From: Robiginitomaculum sp.
GTDB taxonomy: Bacteria; Pseudomonadota; Alphaproteobacteria; Caulobacterales; Maricaulaceae
Assembly: GCA_015485155.1 (NCBI GenBank)
Contig: WFUF01000027.1
Coordinates: 1-64,000, forward strand
Direction of reading: 5' to 3'
Length of the DNA: 64,000 bases
Shown: piece after piece, positions 27,344 to 36,418 of the stretch
How positions within the stretch are numbered: the first letter of the stretch is position 1
Layout: each line of letters opens with the position of its first letter
Made by a program: the position numbers and the translations under genes
The notes under the pieces: generated by a model
The model's database searches: none
Seen by the model: the letters and a program-made list of their open reading frames with translations, nothing else
What the model was told of the DNA's origin: nothing

Positions 27344-28636
27344 GTGCAGATGAATTTGGAGCAAAATGGCGGGATGATAATTTTTAGGTTGGCTTGTTTT
27401 CAAATTATCGCTGGCTTTATTGCCAGTGCCGTTATTTTACATTTTGCTACCGGCGCAATAGCTGCAAACACAAATCCAGTCACACAAAGTCATGAAACAC
27501 CGGCCGCATTTGAGTATTTTACCAAATCCTCAAACACAATGTCCTACCAGATTGATTATTCCGAGCTGGATAGTTTTTTGAACAGCGTTGTAGTTAATTT
27601 TGGGCCCTCAGAACGACAAGTAAACCATGGTCTTGGTAAAATTACCGGCACCAGATTGCGTTTTGGTCATTATGGAAAAACTGCGCTGGAAGGAAACCGC
27701 ATCCTGTTTTCCATGTTCAGGGATGAAAACCGGAAACGCGCCACTTATTTGCGAAACTATCTGGAAATATTAAGCGAAATCATCGAATTTGATCGTCTAA
27801 CCCCTGATCAGCAATTGTCATTTTGGTTAAACATCTACAATATCACGGTGATTGAGCAGATCGCCGATCGCTATCCGGTTCAGTACCCATCACGCATAAA
27901 AATTGGCGATGATAAACAATCCATGTTTGATGCCAAAATCATTCGTGTTAGCGGTGTTTTACTAAGCCTCAATGATATTCAACAGCATATTGTTTATAAA
28001 AACTGGTCTGACCCACGGGTTATTTACGGATTTTTCAGTGGCATGGCTGGCGGGCCCAATATCCGGGCCTTTGCCTATACATATGATCAAGTCTGGCGCC
28101 AACTGGACAGCAATGCAAACGAATTTATAAACTCCCTGCGCGGGGTGCGAGAGGAGGCGGGAGTTATTCTTGTCTCCGAAATCTACCAGAGATCCGGACA
28201 GTTATTTGCCAATGATAACGAACTATTGCGCAACCATCTTAGGCAGTTTGCCAATCCAGAGGTAATGAACATATTAAGCCAGAATAAACCAATGGAAACG
28301 GCAAAATTTTATGACCGGATTGCCGATTTGAGCGGCGGGCAGAGAGTGACCGCGACCATGCAGAGCCTGGTCTCTGTCAGCATTACACAGGATGGCCCGA
28401 TTTTGCCTCTGGGTACCGGGCGCACCTTGCCGCCGCATGGGCAGCAATTAATGGCAGCAGTACAAAGAAAATTTCGGCGCCTAAAACGCAAGGGTATTTC
28501 TCCAATGGTGACTATTATAGATAATCCAACATTGGAGGAAGTCATGTCGTCATCAGCCAACACAGATGAACCGGCACAAAATGATATTCCAACTACTGAT
28601 ATTTCTTCTACTGAGCCTGCGAACGATCAGCAGTAA
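27344..28636 (+). CDS. DUF547 domain protein, exported
   Basis: A 430-residue protein. A hydrophobic N-terminal segment (FRLACFQIIAGFIASAVILHFATGAIAA) acts as signal peptide or anchor. The DUF547 domain follows: SELDSFLN, YLRNYLEILSE, LSFWLNIYNITVIEQI, YGFFSGMAGGPNIR and VNHGLGK. The family is widespread with no settled activity. The C-terminal ~40 residues are Thr/Asp/Glu/Ser-rich and probably disordered. The start is uncertain (GTG 27344, ATG 27350 or ATG 27374), and none has a strong ribosome site. A hairpin follows the stop. Confidence 0.8.
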   Translation: MQMNLEQNGGMIIFRLACFQIIAGFIASAVILHFATGAIAANTNPVTQSHETPAAFEYFTKSSNTMSYQIDYSELDSFLNSVVVNFGPSERQVNHGLGKITGTRLRFGHYGKTALEGNRILFSMFRDENRKRATYLRNYLEILSEIIEFDRLTPDQQLSFWLNIYNITVIEQIADRYPVQYPSRIKIGDDKQSMFDAKIIRVSGVLLSLNDIQQHIVYKNWSDPRVIYGFFSGMAGGPNIRAFAYTYDQVWRQLDSNANEFINSLRGVREEAGVILVSEIYQRSGQLFANDNELLRNHLRQFANPEVMNILSQNKPMETAKFYDRIADLSGGQRVTATMQSLVSVSITQDGPILPLGTGRTLPPHGQQLMAAVQRKFRRLKRKGISPMVTIIDNPTLEEVMSSSANTDEPAQNDIPTTDISSTEPANDQQ

Positions 28637-28638
28637 CC

Positions 28639-28673
28639 GCACCAAAGACAAAGCCCCCCTTGGCCTTTGGTGC
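28639..28673. terminator. Stem-loop between convergent genes
   Basis: gcaccaaag and ctttggtgc form a 9-bp perfect stem directly after the DUF547 stop, facing the DUF805-like gene. There is no T-run on either side, so its action as a terminator is uncertain. Confidence 0.4.
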
Positions 28674-28688
28674 TGGCTGTGATGGATA

Positions 28689-29178
28689 TCAGTTTACAGG
28701 ATTACCAAACTGATTTTCTTCCGGGTCAGATTTAATTATTGCGTTAAATAAAAACACCACAAGCAAAGATACGATAATACTGGAGGCAAGGGCCAAAAAG
28801 AACTGTGGGCGTGCCGCCAGCGTGGAAGCCTCGATAATCGTAGCCAAGTTACCACTGGTCATAGCCTCTTGCATCATGTCTTTATCAATGGGTTTGATGA
28901 TATTTACAACCAGCGACCCGACCCATGAAAACACTCCCCAGACGATCAAGGCCAGCACGGACATCCACCCCGATTTTCCGGCATCGTGAAACCGTTTGAT
29001 CCAAAGAGCAAGCCAGGGCCAGATCAGAACCAGACTTAACAGGCTAAGAATAATCGTTAAACCAGGCACGAAATAAGTAATCAATGTCAATACTGCGCCG
29101 ATGGCAATTAGAATAAATGCGCCCTTTTGAAAGATGGATCCATTGATCCGGCCTTCATGCTAAAAACAAGCTTCCCAT
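28689..29178 (-). pseudogene. DUF805 membrane protein, frame-broken near its start
   Basis: The ORF track gives 133 residues from a TTG at 29090, but the reading frame is open further upstream to about 29160 and adds EGRINGSIFQKGAF, the normal DUF805 start region. The proper start, ATG at 29178 with AAGGAAAAG upstream, reads MGSLFLA and then a stop in another frame. Restoring two bases (gcatgaa to gcatttgaa) would give a continuous MGSLFLAFEGRIN. The rest looks intact: LWIKRFHDAGKSGWMSV and four hydrophobic helices. It is either a recent 2-nt deletion or a sequence error, and a shortened product from an internal start is possible. Confidence 0.7.
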
Positions 29179-29258
29179 AAACTTTTCCTTGTAAATGCTG
29201 CCCCCCACGGCAATGGCGCATAGTGGCCGAGCCAGAACCAATACGTCAAGTATTATGA

Positions 29259-29882
29259 TTAATTATTCCACCGGTTCACGCCTTTTGTACTTGGCATTCT
29301 TTGAAAAACAATCAGGCTTAACAGTGACATAAGCATAGCAAAAAAAGAATACGCCGTAACTGAAGCCCCGGTTTTCATCAATAAAACATTTGGAGCCCGT
29401 TTACTACCGCCGGGTCTTTTGGCTCTCATGGCTCGTCTGCTTTTCCGTTTTTGAGCTTTTGCTCGGTCAATCTTTGCGGTGTTTGGGTCTAATTGTTGTT
29501 CCATCTGGGCAAGGCCTGCAAGCTGTTGGTCTGAGCGTTTTTTTGGCACCATAACCATTATCGCCACCAAAATAGGGACAAACACAAATAATGCCCACCA
29601 CCCGGAACGGCCATTATCATGCAACCTTCGGATATGGAGCACCCATATCATCCATGAACCAATAAACAGGCCAGAAAACACCAGTACAATCCCGGCAAGA
29701 GATATCCTTGATGACAATAAAGCAAGTCCAGCCAGCACCAATATTATCTGTCCCAGAACCACCATCAGCCAGCCGCGCCCGAATTCGCCTTTGGAGGTTC
29801 GTCCAAACGGCCAGAAAAACTGTTCTGGCCATCGGGTGGCGGCAAAATTATCTGGAGCTTTGCTATTCCGGTTTTTTGTCAT
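29259..29882 (-). CDS. DUF805 family membrane protein
   Basis: A 207-residue inner-membrane protein. The DUF805 core is visible: FFWPFGRTSKGEFGRGWLMV, two membrane helices, then VLHIRRLHDNGRSGWWALFVFVP. A basic cytoplasmic stretch (KAQKRKSRRAMRAKRPGG) follows, and a last helix lies near the C-terminus. The function of the family is unknown. Its ATG overlaps the stop of the carboxylase gene by four bases, indicating translational coupling. It is a paralogue of the frame-broken DUF805 gene just downstream. Confidence 0.8.
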   Translation of the reverse strand: MTKNRNSKAPDNFAATRWPEQFFWPFGRTSKGEFGRGWLMVVLGQIILVLAGLALLSSRISLAGIVLVFSGLFIGSWMIWVLHIRRLHDNGRSGWWALFVFVPILVAIMVMVPKKRSDQQLAGLAQMEQQLDPNTAKIDRAKAQKRKSRRAMRAKRPGGSKRAPNVLLMKTGASVTAYSFFAMLMSLLSLIVFQRMPSTKGVNRWNN

Positions 29883-31861
29883 GCAAACCTGACCAGCAAA
29901 TCATCAGCATTTACCGTATCTCCGGCGCTTACCTGCACCTGTTCGACAATACCATCACGCTCGGCGCGGATCACGTTTTCCATCTTCATTGCCTCAACCA
30001 CCAGCAAGGTTTCTCCTGCGCGAATTTCCTGCCCCGGACGTACCTCAACCCGAACTATGCTGCCCGGCATCGGGCTGGTCACCAGGTTTGCCGTATCAGG
30101 CTTTTCTTTTCGGGGCAGGCGACCATGAATTTGGGCAGCACGAGGTGAGCATACGATCGCATTTACGCTGGTTCCACGCAAATGCAGCAAATATCCTTCG
30201 GTCAGATATTCCATTTGCACACAAAATTCCTGATCATCCATAGAAGCGCTAAACAGGTGCTCTCCTGGCACCCAACTGGTTTGTAAATAGCGCCATGAAC
30301 CATCCACGAATAAATCTGCGCCACCATCAGACAGATTTATCTTTACGCAAAACGGCTTACGATCCAGCAACACAACCCAATCAGCAGGTAATTTTGGTAC
30401 CGGTGTTATGCGCCCGGATATCTGTGCGGCCCGCTCTACGAATCTGGCATGCATATAGGATGCTGCACAGACCAAATACCAAAGACGCTGCTCATCAGGG
30501 ATAACCCCGTCAAAGCCTTCAGCAAATTCTTCAGCAATATAACCTGTGGTTATTTTTCCGCTTTGAAAACGCTGCTGCGCATAAATTGCCGATAAAAACG
30601 GGGTGTTGGACTGCACCCCCTTGATTTCAAAGCGGTCCAGAGCCTTTTGCATTTCTATAATCGCTGTTTTGCGATCGGGGCCATGGGTGATGAGTTTTGC
30701 GATCATTGGGTCATAAAACATTGATATTTGATCGCCTTCACGCACACCGCTATCAATACGAACCCTATCGCTTTGCTCTGGCGTGCGATAATGTTTAAGG
30801 CGGCCTATGGACGGCAAAAAGCCACGATAGGGATCTTCGGCATAGATCCTGCTCTCCATGGCCCAGCCCGTGATACCGATATCATCCTGGGTTAATTGCA
30901 ACACCTGACCGTTAGCGATCAATATCATCTGCTCGACCAGATCAACGCCGGTAATCATCTCAGTTACCGGGTGTTCCACCTGCAATCTTGTGTTCATCTC
31001 CAGAAAATAGAAATTACGGTCTTTATCGACAATAAATTCAACGGTTCCAGCACTGTCATAAGCAACGGCCCGGGCCAAAGCCACCGCCTGCGCCCCCATT
31101 GCTGCGCGGGTTTTTTCGTCAATAAATGGACTTGGTGCTTCTTCTATTACTTTTTGATTGCGGCGCTGAATGGAACATTCGCGCTCGTTCAAATGAATAC
31201 AGTTTCCGTGCTTATCGCCTAAAACCTGAATTTCAATGTGTCTGGGCTGTTCGATGAATTTCTCAATAAAGATTCTGCTATCACCAAACGAGGCACTTGC
31301 TTCGTTTTGTGCCGAGACAAAGCCTTCACGAGCCTCCCCCTCATTCCATGCAATGCGCATGCCCTTGCCACCGCCACCGGCAGAAGCCTTGATCATCACC
31401 GGAAAGCCCACTTTAGTGCCTATTTCGGCTGCCTGTTCTGCAGTTTCAATCAGACCCATATGCCCTGGAATAGTGTTCACGCCGGCCTTATCAGCAAACT
31501 TCTTTGAGGCTATCTTGTCGCCCATTATCTCAATGGCATTGCTGTTGGGGCCAATAAAAGCAATCCCTTCATCAGCAAGGCGCTGGGCAAAACTTGGATT
31601 CTCTGACAGGAAGCCAAAGCCCGGGTGAATGGCCTCAGCACCGGTGGTTTTGGCAGCAGCAATAATCTGATCAGCACGCAAATAGCTATCTGCTGCTGCA
31701 CTGCCACCAATATGCACCGCCTCATCGGCCAATTCCACTGCCAAAGACCCGGCATCGGCATCAGAATAGACCATGACACTGGCAATTTTCATCTTGTTCA
31801 GTGCCGTTAGCACCCGAACTGCGATTTCACCACGATTGGCAATCAAGATTTTTTTGAACAA
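29879..31861 (-). CDS. pccA: Propionyl-CoA carboxylase, biotin-containing alpha subunit
   Basis: A 660-residue subunit. Residues 1-450 form biotin carboxylase: KILIANRGEIAVRV, ATP-grasp KASAGGGGKGMRI, HIEIQVLGDKHGN, ECSIQRRNQKVIEEAPSP, EMNTRLQVEHPVTE. A BT domain follows and then a C-terminal biotinyl domain with VEAMKMENVI, the biotin-accepting lysine. It makes carboxybiotin for a beta subunit not in this window and converts propionyl-CoA to methylmalonyl-CoA in BCAA and odd-chain fatty-acid breakdown. Assignment to propionyl-CoA rather than methylcrotonyl-CoA rests on similarity of the ITGWAMESRIYAEDPYRGFLPS segment to PccA as I remember it. Confidence 0.85.
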   Translation of the reverse strand: MFKKILIANRGEIAVRVLTALNKMKIASVMVYSDADAGSLAVELADEAVHIGGSAAADSYLRADQIIAAAKTTGAEAIHPGFGFLSENPSFAQRLADEGIAFIGPNSNAIEIMGDKIASKKFADKAGVNTIPGHMGLIETAEQAAEIGTKVGFPVMIKASAGGGGKGMRIAWNEGEAREGFVSAQNEASASFGDSRIFIEKFIEQPRHIEIQVLGDKHGNCIHLNERECSIQRRNQKVIEEAPSPFIDEKTRAAMGAQAVALARAVAYDSAGTVEFIVDKDRNFYFLEMNTRLQVEHPVTEMITGVDLVEQMILIANGQVLQLTQDDIGITGWAMESRIYAEDPYRGFLPSIGRLKHYRTPEQSDRVRIDSGVREGDQISMFYDPMIAKLITHGPDRKTAIIEMQKALDRFEIKGVQSNTPFLSAIYAQQRFQSGKITTGYIAEEFAEGFDGVIPDEQRLWYLVCAASYMHARFVERAAQISGRITPVPKLPADWVVLLDRKPFCVKINLSDGGADLFVDGSWRYLQTSWVPGEHLFSASMDDQEFCVQMEYLTEGYLLHLRGTSVNAIVCSPRAAQIHGRLPRKEKPDTANLVTSPMPGSIVRVEVRPGQEIRAGETLLVVEAMKMENVIRAERDGIVEQVQVSAGDTVNADDLLVRFA

Positions 31862-31992
31862 GCAGACCCCCGCCCGAATAGAAATATTGCTACTGTTCTA
31901 ACCGGGGAAGTTCAGTTGGACAATGGCAGAATGCCATAAGTCACAGATTACAATTCACCAAATCCCAATCCTTTTGCCCCATAAACCATAAT

Positions 31993-32985
31993 ATGAAAAA
32001 GCTATTGCCAGTTTTATTGTTTTTATTCGCCTGTTCCCCGGAGCCATCTGACGCACAAATTGCCTTTTTCCCGGCAAAGAAGTGCATCAATCTGGCCAAT
32101 GCCTTAAATGCCCCAACTGAAGGCGATTGGGGTTACAAGATTCATGTAACTCATATTCAGGCGGCAGCCAAAGCCGGTTTTGACAGCATCCGCATACCGA
32201 TTGCATGGTCTGAACACGCAAGCAAACAGCCCCCATACACCATTGACCCGGCGTTTTTTAATCGTGTTGATGAAATAGTGACACAAGCCTTGGATAATCA
32301 GCTAAAGATCATTATTGACGTGCACAATTTTGAAGAGCTAAACGAATATCCGGCCCGTGAAACACCAAGATTACGCGCCATATGGCAACAGATTGCCTGG
32401 CATTATGCCAAGGCACCGGATGCGGTTATTTTTGAGCTGTTAAACGAGCCTATGGGCAAAATGCGCGGGCGGCGCTGGGAAATATTATTGCAAAAACTGA
32501 TTGTTGATATTCGCAAAACCAATCCTGATCGCTGGATAATTGTTGGTGGTGACAATTGGAATTCCATAGATGGACTTGAACAACTGAATGTAGCCTTTGA
32601 CCCAAAGCTGGTGCTGACATTTCATGATTATGCTCCTTATGATTTCACCCATCAGGGTGCAAGCTGGATAGAAAATGCTCCGCCAACGGGAACCAGATGG
32701 GGCAGTGCCGAACAATATGCCGAAATTGACCGGACTCTTGCCCGGGCTGCACGAATTGAACAGCGTACAAAAATGCCAGTATGGATGGGGGAATTCGGAG
32801 TGCATAAAAGCGCGCCGCAAGCCGACAGAAGCAATTGGCTAAAGGCAATGCGCCTGTCCGCCGAACAACGGGGCATTGGCTGGTGCGTATTTGACTTTGG
32901 CGCTGAATTTGCTCTTTGGTCACAAAAAAATCAGCAATGGAAACAGCCGGAACTTGACGCAGTTTTAGGCGCAAATCCCAATTAA
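31993..32985 (+). CDS. Glycoside hydrolase family 5 lipoprotein (endoglucanase-like)
   Basis: A 330-residue exported hydrolase. The signal segment LLPVLLFLFACSPEP has a lipobox with Cys14, so it is a lipoprotein. GH5 features: AGFDSIRIPIAW, IIIDVHNFEEL, the acid/base glutamate in VIFELLNEPMG, LVLTFHDYAPYDFTHQG, and the nucleophile glutamate in PVWMGEFGVHKS. The substrate is probably a beta-1,4-glucan or mannan. It adds to the CE15-like esterase lipoprotein as a sign of polysaccharide use. Confidence 0.88.
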   Translation: MKKLLPVLLFLFACSPEPSDAQIAFFPAKKCINLANALNAPTEGDWGYKIHVTHIQAAAKAGFDSIRIPIAWSEHASKQPPYTIDPAFFNRVDEIVTQALDNQLKIIIDVHNFEELNEYPARETPRLRAIWQQIAWHYAKAPDAVIFELLNEPMGKMRGRRWEILLQKLIVDIRKTNPDRWIIVGGDNWNSIDGLEQLNVAFDPKLVLTFHDYAPYDFTHQGASWIENAPPTGTRWGSAEQYAEIDRTLARAARIEQRTKMPVWMGEFGVHKSAPQADRSNWLKAMRLSAEQRGIGWCVFDFGAEFALWSQKNQQWKQPELDAVLGANPN

Positions 32986-33200
32986 ACCCTGTGGCGGGAA
33001 CAGGGCAATTTCAATTGCTGACCGCGGAACCCTTGACCGCTTGAATCCTCACTCAGGCAAAAGCCTGTCGACAGATGGGGTTTGAATCTGCGTCCGGCGA
33101 TAGGGAAAATGGCTCAAAATTAGGGCTTGATCAACACGGATACTCTAGACCTTGATCTTTGATAGAAATATGCGAATATGCCAGAAGCAAGAGTGAATCC

Positions 33201-33467
33201 ATGATTGAATTTTTACAAGCTATATTTGAAACATTGCTGCAAGCTACGCTTGCACTAATTCTTGGCGTGTTCGGTTTTTCTTGGGAGCCCCCGGAAGAGG
33301 AGGACGAGGAAGAAGCCATTACAGCCATGTTATCAGTGCCGCAAATCTCCCGTATTTATAAAATTACTACTCCGGTCATTCATCTGCCCATCGTCAAGAA
33401 TTGCGAGCATGATTCGGATGATGCTTCAAAACTTATGGACCATACCTCAAGAGCCACCGAGCTTTGA
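33201..33467 (+). CDS. Small hypothetical protein at the left edge of the RHS array
   Basis: This would encode 88 residues from the ATG at 33201 (the track ORF begins at 33159). A hydrophobic helix (LLQATLALILGVFGFSW) is followed by an acidic run (PPEEEDEEE) and an undistinguished tail. No family is recognised. Its position just before an orphan RHS tip suggests it could be a leftover tip or immunity piece, but this is weak and the ORF may be chance. Confidence 0.3.
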   Translation: MIEFLQAIFETLLQATLALILGVFGFSWEPPEEEDEEEAITAMLSVPQISRIYKITTPVIHLPIVKNCEHDSDDASKLMDHTSRATEL

Positions 33468-33502
33468 GCTTGAAACCCAACCCAACGGCTGAGATATATT
33501 AA

Positions 33503-33943
33503 CAAGGAACTGTTATCGGCTGTGCTGTTACTGGCCCGGCCTGCCCTGCGGGAGCCACTGCCGGAATTATCGTTGGCACAGCCGCTGTGACCGGCGTCGG
33601 TATTGGAATTATAATAAACAATGATGAAACTGAGGAAACGCCTTTACCAGAAGACTTAGTAGGAGAAAACCCTCAAGACTCCAGAGGAAAAAGAAAGAAC
33701 AGTGGTCCACTAACTCCTGAAAATGGCGGAACTGCTGATGCTGAAGAAGATTTTGATACCTTGACGGGTGGTGAATCAGACCCATCTGATCCAGATAAAG
33801 GATATCCAGCAGGTAGTCAAACTGGGGGTAATGGGGTAACAATAAGGCCGGGTACAGATACTAAAGGGCCGAGAATAGACATTCCGGCAAACCCAGACAC
33901 AGGGAAAAAACCAGAAACACTACATTACCCCGATCCTCAATAG
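33503..33943 (+). pseudogene. Orphan RHS tip 1 (no start codon, no core)
   Basis: An open frame runs from a stop at 33500 without ATG, GTG or TTG until GTG 33587. Its first part (VIGCAVTGPACPAGATAGIIVGTAAVTGVG) is the glycine/alanine-rich hydrophobic stretch often found between RHS core and toxin. The tail contains TKGPRIDIPANPDTGKKPETLHYPDP, reminiscent of polymorphic toxin type 24 ends (tentative). It lacks an RHS core, signal peptide and ribosome site, so it is probably a silent tip. The gene at 33968 follows after 24 bases and would be its immunity gene. Confidence 0.6.
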
Positions 33944-33967
33944 ATCGTAACAAAAGAAAATGACGCG

Positions 33968-34447
33968 ATGAAATCAATCCTATTCACATTAAAAGAAATT
34001 GATAATCTAGAAAAACAGCTACAGCGAGATTTTTTAAAATTATCTGTTTACACATCTAAACAAGCTTATAGTCAGCCAAGTTTTGTAACTCTTTGGGATT
34101 CAAGACAGCAAGGTTTGAGAATTAGGTCAAGTATGTATGATGTTGCTGAACGAATGGAAGTCGGTGTTCTTTGTTTTGAAATGGCAAAAAAACCTCACTC
34201 GAAGGAGGTGTTCTATTCTCTACCAAAATCATTCTCAAAAGGAACAAAGCTTCAAAAATTTGTTATCGAAGAGTCAGGTTACGTGCTTGAATCAGGGTTA
34301 AGAATTGAAGCTGGTAATGGTGATAATATAGTCATTGTCCCAAATGCAATGCCGTTTTCGCTTGCTATTCACTGTACAGGGATTGAGTTAAATGGTTTTG
34401 AGCCAGAATATGATCTTGAGGAATACGAACTTAAAGAATTACGGTGA
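33968..34447 (+). CDS. Candidate immunity protein for orphan tip 1
   Basis: A 159-residue AT-rich gene of no recognised family. The protein is soluble with no signal or membrane segment: an N-terminal helix (TLKEIDNLEKQLQRDFLKL) is followed by alternating strands and an acidic C-terminus (EPEYDLEEYELKELR). Its last codons lie within the boundary sequence aattacggtgacag that precedes the next RHS fragment. Immunity function is inferred only from its place right after a tip. Confidence 0.5.
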   Translation: MKSILFTLKEIDNLEKQLQRDFLKLSVYTSKQAYSQPSFVTLWDSRQQGLRIRSSMYDVAERMEVGVLCFEMAKKPHSKEVFYSLPKSFSKGTKLQKFVIEESGYVLESGLRIEAGNGDNIVIVPNAMPFSLAIHCTGIELNGFEPEYDLEEYELKELR

Positions 34448-34474
34448 CAGTTTACTAAATGCACTTAATTGTTC
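34437..34474 (+). repeat. RHS-fragment boundary sequence, copy A
   Basis: aattacggtgacagtttactaaatgcacttaattgttc marks where unrelated sequence joins RHS core. A second copy with few changes lies at 37981-38018, and both are followed by the same RHS segment (TNTAN). Its origin is not known to me. It could be the end of a mobile element. Confidence 0.7.
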
Positions 34475-35967
34475 GTACCAACACCGCCAACAACCGGGTA
34501 TATGGTTATGATGCGCTTGGTCGCTTGACCAGTGCCAGTGGCCCGTGGGGCGGGGGCAGCTTCATCTATGACGCACTGGGCAATATCCGCAGCAAGACCC
34601 TTGGCACCCGTACCGTTAACAATGTGTATGACAACGCCTTAAATCGCGTCACCCAAACCGCCGATACGGTACGTGGCACAAGAGCCATCGCTCATGATGC
34701 CCGTGGTAATATCACCGCTCTTGGTGGGTTGAACTTTGCTTACGACACCTCGGATCAACCGACCAGCATATCTGGTTCCGCCAGTGGTGCGTATCTTTAC
34801 GATGGCAATCGCAAGCTGGTGAGATCGGTGGTCAATGGCAAAACCATTTATAACGTCTACGATGCTGGTGGTACGTTAAGCCACGTTTATGACGCCAGCA
34901 CTGGCAAACGAACCGACTATATCGGCCAGATCCTACGCATCACCAACGGCACGGTAACGTATCTGCACAAGGATCACCTTGGTTCGGCCAGTTCGGGAAC
35001 CACCAGCACCGGCGCAGTGGCGTGGAACGAGCAATACACACTCAGCCACTGCCGTGGCCTTTTCCATTTACAAATGATTCACTGGATCATTTGTTCTGCA
35101 TTCGCAGACCAATTCCAAAGTGGAGAGACTATCCTCAATCCAGCAGCGAATGATAACCTTGACGGCTTTACCGGCCACATCAAGGACAAAGCCACCGGCC
35201 TTCAGCCCCTGCCGGGGCCTTCTTCGTTTAAAATTGATTCACTGGATCAATTTTTTGGCTTCGCCAACCAACTACGAAGTATGCAAGCCCGTTACTACGA
35301 TCCGGCACTCGGGCGGTTCTTAAGCATCGATCCCGTGGGGTTTTCGCCCGACCAACCCTTCATGTTCAACAGATACACATACGTAGGCAACGACCCCATC
35401 AACGCCTGGGATCCGTTTGGAACCGAGTGCGTCAACGCAGATGACGGGAACACGACTTGCACAACTAATGATTATGATGTGACGTTTGAAACTCCAAAAG
35501 GATTTCCCGGAAGCGACCCGGATGGTGAAAATGGACACTACTATAATACCCAAGCTCAATCCCCGCTCGGAGCAGAAGAAACTAGAGATTTTGTTAAAAA
35601 CAATCCGACACCAGGCAACCCGAAACCAGCTACTCCAGAAGGAACGGTGAATGATGCTACACCAGTTATTGGAGGTTTGCCCGGAAATATAAGTCCTGTT
35701 GAATCCATAACGACTACAAATAATGTTAGTGGAAACGAAGTCGTAGTAAATGTTACTCTTCCCGGCCACCCCCTGTTCCCTGGAATTGTTGTTCGCGACG
35801 TGTCACCTAACTCAGATGGAACCTCGACCATCAATAATTATGGCGAGGGAAATGGTGCTCTTCAAAAGCCCGGAGGGCGTTTTGCCAATCGAATAAACGG
35901 TGTGTGGAAAGGGGAAGTTCCTCGTGCCCCTGTTGATCCGAGCAACATATGTAGGACTTGTCCATAA
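34459..35967 (+). CDS. 5'-truncated RHS fragment 2 with tip
   Basis: 502 residues beginning in the last part of the YD core (VYGYDALGRLTSASGPWG) and running through the RHS-associated core to a ~160-residue tip (NEVVVNVTLPGHPLFPGIVVRDV, NNYGEGNGALQ, NRINGVWKG). The signal peptide and most YD repeats are missing, so it cannot be secreted as it stands. Relative to the full gene it holds two in-frame insertions of the E element (E1 and E2). Core DNA shares a 38-bp exact run with the full RHS gene (ggttcggccagttcg...). The start ATG lies in the boundary sequence and has no ribosome site, so it is probably a silent donor of tips. Confidence 0.75.
   Translation: MHLIVRTNTANNRVYGYDALGRLTSASGPWGGGSFIYDALGNIRSKTLGTRTVNNVYDNALNRVTQTADTVRGTRAIAHDARGNITALGGLNFAYDTSDQPTSISGSASGAYLYDGNRKLVRSVVNGKTIYNVYDAGGTLSHVYDASTGKRTDYIGQILRITNGTVTYLHKDHLGSASSGTTSTGAVAWNEQYTLSHCRGLFHLQMIHWIICSAFADQFQSGETILNPAANDNLDGFTGHIKDKATGLQPLPGPSSFKIDSLDQFFGFANQLRSMQARYYDPALGRFLSIDPVGFSPDQPFMFNRYTYVGNDPINAWDPFGTECVNADDGNTTCTTNDYDVTFETPKGFPGSDPDGENGHYYNTQAQSPLGAEETRDFVKNNPTPGNPKPATPEGTVNDATPVIGGLPGNISPVESITTTNNVSGNEVVVNVTLPGHPLFPGIVVRDVSPNSDGTSTINNYGEGNGALQKPGGRFANRINGVWKGEVPRAPVDPSNICRTCP
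35041..35121 (+). repeat. Palindromic element E, copy E1a (in-frame insert in RHS)
   Basis: It replaces Pro-Phe of the intact protein (QYTPFGET) by 27 residues, a net gain of 75 bp, and keeps the frame. Stem 1 is CCA-ctgccg-TGG, the central palindrome is caaatgat-tcactg-gatcatttg, and stem 3 is tctgc-attc-gcaga. It is nearly identical to the copy at 38171-38251. Confidence 0.85.
35202..35280 (+). repeat. Palindromic element E, copy E2a (in-frame insert in RHS)
   Basis: A 79-base insert between GL and MQARYYDP in place of Asn-Tyr, net gain 72 bp, frame kept. Stem 1 is CCC-ctgccg-GGG, the central palindrome is aaaattgat-tcactg-gatcaatttt, and stem 3 is ttggc-ttc-gccaa. The closing pair is cttcgt/acgaag. 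Compared with E1, the stem bases differ in compensating pairs. Confidence 0.88.
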
Positions 35968-35996
35968 GTCGGTGTCTCAAACTATAGGTGAATCGT

Positions 35997-36401
35997 ATGA
36001 CTAGATTGCTGTCTGCATTTTTAATTAGCCCGATTTCGATTGGATTGCTGATGTTAGTTGCATCGCTGTTTTTGTCATCATCATCAGAAGGTGTTTGGGC
36101 TTTGAAGATGTCAGCCTCGGTAGGATACCCCCTTGCAATATTAGTTGGTATTCCCGTTTTTCTTTTTTTGAAGAAAAACACAGAAAACAAGTTATCTCAA
36201 TATCTATTATCCTCGCTTCTATTTTCTATTTTATTGATTGGACATTTTGTGCTTTGGCCTATGTTGTCGTTACCAGAAGCAACATCTTCAAACTTGCTTT
36301 CTACACCCCGGATATACCAAATGTTGATAATTATCCTTGCTAGCGGGTTCACGGTTTTTGTTTTTTGGATAATCGCTCGTCCCGATAAGGCTAATTTGTG
36401 A
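35997..36401 (+). CDS. Four-helix membrane protein, candidate immunity for RHS fragment 2
   Basis: 134 residues from the ATG at 35997, which has AGGTG six bases upstream (the track GTG is at 35988). Four hydrophobic segments (LISPISIGLLMLVASLFL, VGYPLAILVGIPVFLFL, YLLSSLLFSILLIGHFVLWPML, MLIIILASGFTVFVFWII) indicate an inner-membrane protein. No family is recognised. It begins 29 bases after the tip's stop, the place of an immunity gene. A membrane immunity protein would suit a toxin that attacks the inner membrane, but this is inference. Confidence 0.6.
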   Translation: MTRLLSAFLISPISIGLLMLVASLFLSSSSEGVWALKMSASVGYPLAILVGIPVFLFLKKNTENKLSQYLLSSLLFSILLIGHFVLWPMLSLPEATSSNLLSTPRIYQMLIIILASGFTVFVFWIIARPDKANL

Positions 36402-36418
36402 TGATGGCTATGTAAGAA

